From the NCBI GenBank assembly GCA_947856675.1, contig CANUCM010000056.1, positions 1 to 29,369 on the forward strand: a stretch of DNA of 29,369 bases, in the 5' to 3' direction. The notes under the pieces were generated by a model. The model was not told where the DNA came from and searched no databases. It worked only from the letters and a program-made list of their open reading frames with translations. This stretch comes from an uncultured Clostridia bacterium. Its GTDB lineage: Bacteria > Bacillota > Clostridia > Oscillospirales > Butyricicoccaceae. The position numbers and the translations under genes are program-made. The first letter of the stretch is position 1. The number at the start of each line of letters is the position of its first letter. Shown piece by piece: positions 23,643 through 29,369 of the stretch.

Positions 23643-23671
23643 TTGAAGAGCACTTCGGAAAGCGCTATAAT
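23643..23671 (+). promoter_or_regulatory. Sigma-A promoter of the LTA-synthase-like gene
   Basis: TTGAAG (23643-23648) and TATAAT (23666-23671) are separated by 17 bases. The 5' leader is short (about 22 bases) and carries GGAAGG before the ATG at 23701. Confidence 0.78.
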
Positions 23672-23700
23672 CATGAAATCACCGATGGAAGGTTGCGCCT

Positions 23701-25698
23701 ATGAATACTACTTTAAAAAATAAGCCTTTTCGGCTTTGGCAGCGGTTCAAACCTTACTTTGCCTATGTCGGCATTCCGCTGCTTGTTTTTTTCTGTCTGC
23801 TGATTATTGAACTGTTTAATCATAAAACGTTTACCGAAGGCCCCGCTTCTTTTTTCGAGTTCTTTACGGGTGAGCCGCTGGCTCTTTGTGTAAACTTCTT
23901 TATTCTGCTGATTTTCTTTGTGCCGGCTCTGTTTTTCCGCCGCAGGGTGTTTTACTGCCTGCTGGCCAGTGCCGTTTTCCTTGTCGCCGGCGGCGCCAAC
24001 GGGTTTATTCTGCTCAACCGCATGACCCCGTTTACAACCGCCGATCTGAGCATGGTGAAGTCCGGAATCGACATGGCTCCCAACTACTTTTCCGTTCCGG
24101 AAATGATCCTCATCGCCGCAGGCTCGCTGCTGCTTATCGCCGCGCTGACCTTTTTGTTTATCAAAGGTCCCAAAAGCCGGCTGTCTCTCCGCACCCGCGT
24201 GATTTCCGGCGTGTCCGCGCTGGTGCTGACCGGCGGGCTTTTAACCGGATCCATTGCCCTGGCTTTTAAAACCCAGCAGCTGACCAATGTTTTTTCCAAT
24301 CTCGCCTTCGCGTATGAGGATTACGGGTTTACCTACTGCTTCCTTCAAACCTGGCTCAACAAAGGCGTGCACCGCCCCTCAAACTACAGTGCTTCTTCCG
24401 TCAGCTCCGTGCGCGACGAAATCGAAACCGCCCCCGTTTCGGAAATCGGCGAAACCGATGTCAACATTGTGTTTGTACAGCTTGAATCTTTTATTGACCC
24501 GGCGGAAATCAAGGGGCTGTCCCTGTCTGAAGACGCCGTTCCCAACTGGCGTGCTCTGTTTGAAAATTACAGCTCCGGGTACCTCAACGTCCCGGTCGTC
24601 GGAGCCGGCACCGCCAACACCGAATGCGAAGTGCTTACCGGAATGAGCACCCGCTTTTTCGGCCCCGGCGAATACCCCTACAAAACCGTCCTGATGGATC
24701 AGGCTGTCGAAAGCATCGCCTACGACCTCAAGGAAAACGGCTACGCCGCCCACGCTGTACACAATTACCGGGCAACGTTCTATAACCGCAACGACGTTTA
24801 CGCCAACCTGGGCTTTGACGATTTTACCTCCCTCGAATATATGCCCAAGCTGGAACGCACCCCGAACAACTGGTATAAAGACGAAATCTTGACCGAATGC
24901 ATTGTGGACGCCATTGATTCGACCCCCGATCAGTCCGATTTTGTGTTTGCCGTGACCGTTCAGGGGCACGGGAAATACCCGACCGATCCCTCCATAGAGG
25001 ATCCGAAAATCACCGTGACCGAATGCCCCGACGACGACCTTCTGTACGCCTACGAGTATTACGTCAACCAGGTGTACGAAACCGACGCTTTTATCGGACA
25101 GCTTGTCGAGGCACTGGAAGAGCGCGATGAAAAAACCATCCTCGTGCTGTACGGCGACCACCTGCCGGTGCTTCAACTGGAAGCTAAAGACATGCTCTCG
25201 GGAAATCTGTTTAAAACCCAGTATGTCATCTGGAACAACTTCGGGCTTGAAAAGGAAGATCAGGCTTTGTATGCCTATCAGCTCGCCTCGCAGACGCTGT
25301 CCAAGCTCGGCATTTCCACCGGCCTTTTCAACCGTTTTCACCAGGCTTTTGTCGGCACCGCCTCTTACCGCCAGGATCTCCAGCTGCTCCAGTATGACGT
25401 GCTGTATGGAAACCGTTACCTTTACAGCGAGCAGTCTGCGTACCAGACTTCGGATTTAAAGATGGGGCTTGAAGATATGGTTGTAACCGGTATCTCCGTG
25501 ACCCGCAACGGCTGGCTGATCAGCGGCAGAAACTTCAGTCCCTACTGTGAAATTGTTTCTGACGGCAAAGCACTTGATACCGAGTATGTTGCACCATACC
25601 TTGTCCTTGTGACGGACGATCCAAAAACCACAACGCCTTCCGATTTATCCGTCCGCGTTGTCGACAGCCACAATGTGGTCCTGAGCGATACAGAATAA
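23701..25698 (+). CDS. LTA synthase family membrane sulfatase-fold protein
   Basis: The 665-residue protein has five transmembrane segments (about 20-40, 60-80, 83-106, 132-155, 168-190) followed by a large extracytoplasmic alkaline-phosphatase/sulfatase-type domain, the architecture of LtaS phosphoglycerol transferases. Active-site features are NIVFVQLESF (metal-binding Glu262), GAGTANTECEVLTG (Thr304 at the position of the catalytic threonine) and VLYGDHLPVL (metal-binding Asp and His). LtaS enzymes use phosphatidylglycerol to build the polyglycerolphosphate chain of lipoteichoic acid. Some relatives act as primases or modify other glycans, so the exact product is uncertain. The C-terminal 90 residues after the domain form an added beta-like tail (MVVTGISVTRNGWLISGRNF). 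It is monocistronic, with its own promoter and terminator. Confidence 0.9.
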   Translation: MNTTLKNKPFRLWQRFKPYFAYVGIPLLVFFCLLIIELFNHKTFTEGPASFFEFFTGEPLALCVNFFILLIFFVPALFFRRRVFYCLLASAVFLVAGGANGFILLNRMTPFTTADLSMVKSGIDMAPNYFSVPEMILIAAGSLLLIAALTFLFIKGPKSRLSLRTRVISGVSALVLTGGLLTGSIALAFKTQQLTNVFSNLAFAYEDYGFTYCFLQTWLNKGVHRPSNYSASSVSSVRDEIETAPVSEIGETDVNIVFVQLESFIDPAEIKGLSLSEDAVPNWRALFENYSSGYLNVPVVGAGTANTECEVLTGMSTRFFGPGEYPYKTVLMDQAVESIAYDLKENGYAAHAVHNYRATFYNRNDVYANLGFDDFTSLEYMPKLERTPNNWYKDEILTECIVDAIDSTPDQSDFVFAVTVQGHGKYPTDPSIEDPKITVTECPDDDLLYAYEYYVNQVYETDAFIGQLVEALEERDEKTILVLYGDHLPVLQLEAKDMLSGNLFKTQYVIWNNFGLEKEDQALYAYQLASQTLSKLGISTGLFNRFHQAFVGTASYRQDLQLLQYDVLYGNRYLYSEQSAYQTSDLKMGLEDMVVTGISVTRNGWLISGRNFSPYCEIVSDGKALDTEYVAPYLVLVTDDPKTTTPSDLSVRVVDSHNVVLSDTE

Positions 25699-25718
25699 TC
25701 TCTCTTTACAAAACAGTG

Positions 25719-25756
25719 AAAAAGCGCATGGAGCATCTCTCCATGCGCTTTTTTTG
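25719..25756. terminator. Bidirectional terminator between convergent genes
   Basis: AGCGCATGGAG and CTCCATGCGCT form a perfect 11-base-pair stem with loop CATCT, with A-runs before and T-runs after. It ends the LTA-synthase-like transcript on the plus strand and can end the tldE transcript on the minus strand. Confidence 0.92.
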
Positions 25757-25784
25757 CAGTTGTTATCGGTTTGGCCGGAACGGT

Positions 25785-25877
25785 CTATTTGCCGGACAGG
25801 GTCACACCGCCGAATACCGCCCACGGCAGAATGTCGTTTCCGTCGCAGATATACTCATTGCCGAAACGGCCGCCCTA
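25785..25877 (-). other. Remnant 3' coding part of tldE beyond an in-frame amber codon
   Basis: Immediately after the TAG at 25875-25877, the same minus-strand frame stays open for 29 codons up to another TAG at 25785-25787. It reads GGRFGNEYICDGNDILPWAV followed by FGGVTLSGK. This is what the normal C-terminus of a TldE/PmbA protein looks like (a 'GNE...DG...LPW...F.GVT.SGK' ending). The frame has not shifted, so a single base change explains the stop. Confidence 0.82.
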
Positions 25878-27077
25878 GGCAAGCATCTGCAGGAAGTTTC
25901 CGCTGATCATGCACTCGCTGACGGCATCGGTAATTTTTCCGTTTTCAATGAGGAACCCGTTTTTGGCAACGCCGGAAAACTCGCCGTTGACATTCGGTCC
26001 CGTTCCCGAAAACCGGGTGACCAGCATCCCGCGTTCAATGCCCTGCACCAGCTCATCCAGCGTATATTTGCCGCATTTCAGCAGCAGGCTGCGGCTGGTG
26101 TTGGGTGCAGGAGCACAGCCTGTGGCCCTGGCTCCCTGCCGGCTGACGGCGAAGCATTTCAGGACGCCGTCCTCAATCAGCGTGTAGTTTTCGCTGATAT
26201 AACCGTCGGTGGTCAGACGCTCCCCTGCTGCAATGCGCGGATCCAGCGGGACAATGTCCAGTGAAATTCCCGCATCTGACACCTGCTGCCCGAGCTTGCT
26301 GCGCCACGGGCTGGTTTTTGACAGCATCCCGTGATCGCCTGCGCAGCGCTCGACAATGGAGTTTAAAAACCCGGACAGGCAGAACGGCGCAAACAGCACC
26401 TGCCCTGTAAACTTCCCGCGGAAAGTCTGCGGGTAGATCTGCTTTTCCGATTGGGCAATCAGCATCCGCGCCAGTCCGATGTCCATGAACGGCCGGGAAA
26501 GGTCGTTCATCTTGCACCGAAAGGCGTTAAATGAAGACGTCACACCGTTTTGGCTGGCGGAAAATGACGGAAACAGTGTATATACTCCCGTATCGTAACA
26601 CACCCGTGTCCCATTGGAATCCGCATACAGGCTGTGGTTTTCCCTGTGGGCGGCCGAGTAAATGTTCAGCGATACCAGGGGGTAGCGCTCCTTCACTTCC
26701 TGCAGCAGCTCCTGCGTGCGCCGGTACAGCGCTTCCCGGTTGCAGACAAGCTCGCCCGCTTGAAACGTTTTCTGTAAAACGGGCCCCAGCTCGGCTTGCG
26801 TGTCCGGTGCTGCGTTGGCGGAGTCCACCGCCCGGGCTGCTGCCTGCCGCAGACTGTCCCTGCTCAAGTCGCTTGTAAGGGCCGAACCCTTTTTTCCGCC
26901 GACCAGCGCCGTGAGCTGAGCATTTTCATGCCTCGCCGTGCGGAGCATGGACAGCTCGCCTGCATCTGTCTTAAACTCATTGACAACGCCCTGATCCAGC
27001 TGGCAGCGCCCCGCTTCTGCACCGGCTGCTTTCAGCTCCTGCAAGGCATATTCAGCTGCGCCGAAAATTGATTCCAT
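25875..27077 (-). CDS. tldE: TldE/PmbA family metalloprotease subunit, C-terminus interrupted by amber
   Basis: The product is the non-catalytic partner of TldD; together they form a zinc-dependent protease known for microcin B17 maturation and peptide degradation. It has 400 residues up to TAG and would have 429 with the following in-frame part. Family features are the N-terminal helix and beta region (GVVNEFKTDAGELSMLRTAR), HSLYADSNGTRVCYDTGVYT, the FRGKFTGQVLFAPFCLSGFL segment, LTTDGYISENYTLIEDGVLK and ARATGCAPAPNTSRSLLL, and the C-terminal FSGTGPNVNGEFSGVAKNGF, VSECMISGNFLQML. The active-site HExxxH of TldD is absent, as expected for TldE. The ATG at 27077 has GAGGAGG overlapping the tldD stop. 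Whether the protein is truncated, made by read-through, or the codon is a sequencing error is unresolved. Confidence 0.9.
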   Translation of the reverse strand: MESIFGAAEYALQELKAAGAEAGRCQLDQGVVNEFKTDAGELSMLRTARHENAQLTALVGGKKGSALTSDLSRDSLRQAAARAVDSANAAPDTQAELGPVLQKTFQAGELVCNREALYRRTQELLQEVKERYPLVSLNIYSAAHRENHSLYADSNGTRVCYDTGVYTLFPSFSASQNGVTSSFNAFRCKMNDLSRPFMDIGLARMLIAQSEKQIYPQTFRGKFTGQVLFAPFCLSGFLNSIVERCAGDHGMLSKTSPWRSKLGQQVSDAGISLDIVPLDPRIAAGERLTTDGYISENYTLIEDGVLKCFAVSRQGARATGCAPAPNTSRSLLLKCGKYTLDELVQGIERGMLVTRFSGTGPNVNGEFSGVAKNGFLIENGKITDAVSECMISGNFLQMLA

Positions 27078-27090
27078 GACAACGCCTCCT

Positions 27091-28470
27091 CTATCGCCCG
27101 CCGATGCTGAGCCGGGTTTTTATGGCCGGTCCGCCGTGACTTACGGGCATCATCTGCTTTTTCCCGCAGTTTCCGGCTCCGGACCAATCCAGCTCATCAG
27201 ACACCATATCCACCGCTTTCAGCATTTCAAACGCCAGCCCGGAAATCGTCGTATCCCGAATGGCGCGCCCCAGCTTTCCGCCTTTAATTTCATATCCGAA
27301 CTGAATGCCGAACATGAACTCGCCGGTGCCGTCTGCCTGACCGCTTCCGTTTTTCAGCAGAAGGTAGCCGTCGTCCACCGCAGCAATCATGTCCTCCAGG
27401 CGGCTTGTGCCCGGGTGGATGCATGTGTTGCGCATGCGGATAAGCGGTTCGTCTGAAAACAGGAAGGCACGGGCGTTGCCGGTCGGCTGCATGTGAAAGC
27501 GCTCCGCGCTGCGCAAATCGTTCATGTAGCCGGTCAAAACCCCGTCGCGGATCACAACGGCATCGGTCGCGGCGGTCCCCTCATCGTCTGCAAACACCGG
27601 CAGCGGTACACGGCTGCCAAACGCCTCAAACGCGAAGTCGGTCAGGGAAATCAGCGGACTTGCCACCACATGCCCCAAATTGGGCCCTGCCACGCTTCCG
27701 CTTATCACCATGTCCGCTTCCGTTGTGTGGCCGATCGCTTCATGCGCCAAAATTCCCGTGACGCTGTTGGCCAAAACGACATCGCAGACCCCTGCACGGG
27801 AATAAACCCCGCCGGCTTTTTCGTGTGCTTTGGCAACAACGGTTTCTGTAGCTTCGTCAAGCAAGGCGGGATCTGAAAAATACTCGTCAAAAAACCCGCC
27901 GCCGCCGATTGACTGGGAGTAGTCAACCATCTGGCCGTCCGACGCCTGAACCGAAACAGAAATGCCAAGATAGCAGCGAGGGATGAGAATGTGCGCATCG
28001 GTCCCGTCATCGGTAAGGATGTGCTTTTCCATCGAATCCGCGCGCAGGGAGATCATACGCCCTCCCAGCCCCGGATACCGCTCTGCAATGCGCCTGTCCA
28101 GAGCCTGCACGAAGCTCATCAGGTGCTGCTGCGAAATCCGGCGTTCCTCCAGCGGCGTTTGATAGCATATGGTTTTGCGGGCAGTACCGGCTCTTCCGTT
28201 CCGGCCGGATTTTCCCTGCATAAAATGCGCATTGGCCTCGGCATTTTGCAAAAGGCTTTCCACTTCGGCCTGGCTGGACACCGGCGCCGAAGCAAACCCG
28301 ACATACTCGCCCTGCCGGACCATCGCGCCCACCCCGTTATGCACGGTATGTTCATTGAGGATGGGGCTGCCGCCGGCCAGCACAATGGTCTGGATGGTGT
28401 TTTTCTGCGCGCGCAGAACGCTTTGCTCCGGAAGCTTGTCTTTCAGCGCCGAAATATCATACAGCGTCAT
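27091..28470 (-). CDS. tldD: TldD family metalloprotease, catalytic subunit
   Basis: The 459-residue protein carries the zinc-binding HEAIGH motif (His243, Glu244, His248) within TGILAHEAIGHTTEADMV, followed by the conserved LTDFAFEAFGSRVPLPVFADDE-like segment (here SLTDFAFEAFGSRVPLPV), DDEGTAATDAVVIRDGVLTG, MRNTCIHPGTSRLEDMIAAV and YGYEIKGG-like IQFGYEIKGGKLGRAIRD, so the catalytic subunit appears intact. The ATG at 28470 has GGAGG 7 bases upstream and overlaps the stop of the preceding gene as ATGA, so translation is coupled. It is transcribed together with tldE. The substrate in this organism is unknown. The gene ends with TAG. Confidence 0.93.
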   Translation of the reverse strand: MTLYDISALKDKLPEQSVLRAQKNTIQTIVLAGGSPILNEHTVHNGVGAMVRQGEYVGFASAPVSSQAEVESLLQNAEANAHFMQGKSGRNGRAGTARKTICYQTPLEERRISQQHLMSFVQALDRRIAERYPGLGGRMISLRADSMEKHILTDDGTDAHILIPRCYLGISVSVQASDGQMVDYSQSIGGGGFFDEYFSDPALLDEATETVVAKAHEKAGGVYSRAGVCDVVLANSVTGILAHEAIGHTTEADMVISGSVAGPNLGHVVASPLISLTDFAFEAFGSRVPLPVFADDEGTAATDAVVIRDGVLTGYMNDLRSAERFHMQPTGNARAFLFSDEPLIRMRNTCIHPGTSRLEDMIAAVDDGYLLLKNGSGQADGTGEFMFGIQFGYEIKGGKLGRAIRDTTISGLAFEMLKAVDMVSDELDWSGAGNCGKKQMMPVSHGGPAIKTRLSIGGR

Positions 28471-29114
28471 GCGCGCCCCTCCGTTTCCGCCGGAAATTTT
28501 CTGTGCGGAGTCCCGTTTTTGTCGTACATCACAATGCACGGAACGCCATCCGCGCCCATGGTAATGTCCAGCTTCGGGTTTCCCTTGGAATCATTGATCC
28601 GCACGGAAACCGATCCGTCCGTATTTTTCCCAAGACGCATGCGCACTGCGTTTTCCAAGGCATACTGCTGCGCGACACGCTCTTTTTCACTCTGGGAAAC
28701 ATTCGGGTTTTCCAGCGTTTTGCGCACCTTCAGGTTTTCTGAAATATGCTTGTTGGGCCGGTCGTAAATGGTGTATCCGTACGAACGCTGCCCGTTTTTT
28801 TCGGATACGGAAACCTGAACCACCTGGTCCTGCTTATACTGATCAAACGTCATGGACATCGACGAATAATAGCTGCCGTCCGCCTCGCGCCGGCTGCTCA
28901 TTCCCATACCGCCGCACTCGTCACCCTCTGAGTTGTAAAACATAATGCCGGAAATGCCCTGCCCTTCGCGGTGCCCCGGCAGCAAATTGGCCCCGTCCAT
29001 CATGATAGGCGCCATGTTCAGGCTGTTGTACAGGCTCAGGCGCAGTGTTCCGTCGGGCTCAACGATGTTGACGCATTCGGCATTCAGCTGCTTTAACACC
29101 GATTCCTTGCACAT
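28467..29114 (-). CDS. Uncharacterised protein in the tldDE operon
   Basis: I do not have a named family for this 215-residue protein. It has no signal peptide or membrane segment and looks cytoplasmic and beta-rich. Notable stretches are GTLRLSLYNSLNMAPIMMDG, NLLPGHREGQGISGIMFYNS, EGDECGGMGMSS and SMTFDQYKQDQVVQVSVSE. The C-terminal part (about 145-210) has two DGS/DG beta-hairpin-like turns: AVRMRLGKNTDGSVSVRIND then GADGVPCIVMYDKNG. The C-terminal part resembles the end of the neighbouring partial gene, so the two are probably paralogues. I have the impression that the 'MFYN.EGDECGG' pattern recurs in hypothetical proteins of many Firmicutes. The ATG at 29114 has AAGGAGG 7 bases upstream. 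The stop overlaps the tldD start. Confidence 0.8.
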   Translation of the reverse strand: MCKESVLKQLNAECVNIVEPDGTLRLSLYNSLNMAPIMMDGANLLPGHREGQGISGIMFYNSEGDECGGMGMSSRREADGSYYSSMSMTFDQYKQDQVVQVSVSEKNGQRSYGYTIYDRPNKHISENLKVRKTLENPNVSQSEKERVAQQYALENAVRMRLGKNTDGSVSVRINDSKGNPKLDITMGADGVPCIVMYDKNGTPHRKFPAETEGRA

Positions 29115-29131
29115 GCTGTAGCCTCCTTCCA

Positions 29132-29369
29132 TCAATCCGTAAGGCTGGCGACGACCGTCCCTTTTTCGTCATACAACTCCAGCCGCGGCTCGTCGTTTTC
29201 GTCCACAACCACGCGGATGCGCTCCCGTCCGGTGCTGTCGTTAATGTGTATGCCCACACTCCCGTCCGCCTTTTTGCCGATGTGCATGCGCACTGCGGTC
29301 TGACTGATAACGGGCTCCATGATTTTCATATATTCCTCGTCGCTCTTGGCTTCGCGGGCTTTTTTCAAA
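29132..29369 (-). CDS. Partial paralogue of the preceding uncharacterised gene
   Basis: Only the last 78 codons are in the window; the 5' end lies beyond 29369. The visible part reads TAVRMHIGKKADGSVGIHIN, DSTGRERIRVVVDENDEPRL and ELYDEKGTVV. It aligns with the last 65 residues of the downstream neighbour, with shared AVRM..GK..DGSV...INDS.G and DENDEP/GADGVP-type and YD..GT positions. The stop codon at 29132-29134 lies just ahead of the ribosome site of the next gene, so the two form one transcript with tldD and tldE. The function is unknown. Confidence 0.78.
   Translation of the reverse strand, partial: LKKAREAKSDEEYMKIMEPVISQTAVRMHIGKKADGSVGIHINDSTGRERIRVVVDENDEPRLELYDEKGTVVASLTD

Noticed and set aside
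25875..25877. Recoding of TAG as a sense codon in this genome
   Set aside because: TAG terminates dnaE, whiA, tldD and the extended tldE frame at points where the families normally end, so genome-wide reassignment is not supported. A single mutation or error is simpler.

Overview
The window looks like a chromosomal core segment of a low-to-mid-GC-lineage Firmicute with a rather GC-rich genome, most likely an endospore-forming member of Clostridia (Oscillospiraceae/Ruminococcaceae type). The reasons are the spoIIGA-sigE-sigG sporulation cluster, the murB-rapZ-yvcK-whiA-dnaE gene order, a T-box leader in front of pheST, an IreB protein, and strong AGGAGG-type ribosome binding sites, with TTG used as a start in several genes. 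The taxonomic placement is inference. No phage, insertion sequence, CRISPR array or rRNA is visible.

Layout. (1) 1-99: the 5' part of a tRNA-Leu(CAA) on the minus strand with its own sigma-A promoter. (2) 102-10960, minus strand, transcribed from murB towards the tRNA: murB, rapZ, yvcK/glmR, whiA, dnaE, pcrA and an M20 metallohydrolase. They are tightly packed and probably form one operon linking cell-wall precursor supply, division control and DNA replication/repair. (3) 11071-14256, minus strand: an uncharacterised gene, then spoIIGA, sigE and sigG. sigG has a convincing forespore (sigma-F-type) promoter and a terminator. (4) 14328-16047, minus strand: an endoribonuclease toxin gene of the EndoA/MazF family without a recognisable antitoxin, an uncharacterised secreted protein, and a HExxHH metallopeptidase, driven by a good promoter. 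(5) 16044-19443, minus strand: padR, a DUF2812 membrane protein, a VanW protein, acpS and a lipoprotein in overlapping order. (6) 19443-25756, plus strand: a Phe T-box leader, pheS-pheT, a monocistronic ireB with promoter and terminator, and an LTA-synthase-like sulfatase-fold membrane enzyme with promoter and terminator. (7) 25785-29369, minus strand: tldE (pmbA) with an in-frame amber codon 30 codons before the expected end, tldD, and two related uncharacterised genes, the last cut by the window edge.

How parts work together. SpoIIGA cleaves pro-SigE in the mother cell, and SigG acts later in the forespore. The three adjacent genes reproduce the classical spoIIG-spoIIIG arrangement. TldD and TldE normally form a heterodimeric metalloprotease. 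PadR and DUF2812 proteins are a common regulator/membrane-protein pair. The T-box couples pheST expression to uncharged tRNA-Phe.

No clearly new multi-gene system is obvious. The most unusual points are the interrupted tldE, the antitoxin-less EndoA in a region where acpS and a YdcC-like lipoprotein gene remain but alr and the antitoxin gene do not, the divergent padR/T-box promoters whose -35 boxes form the two arms of one inverted repeat, and four uncharacterised genes in conserved-looking contexts.
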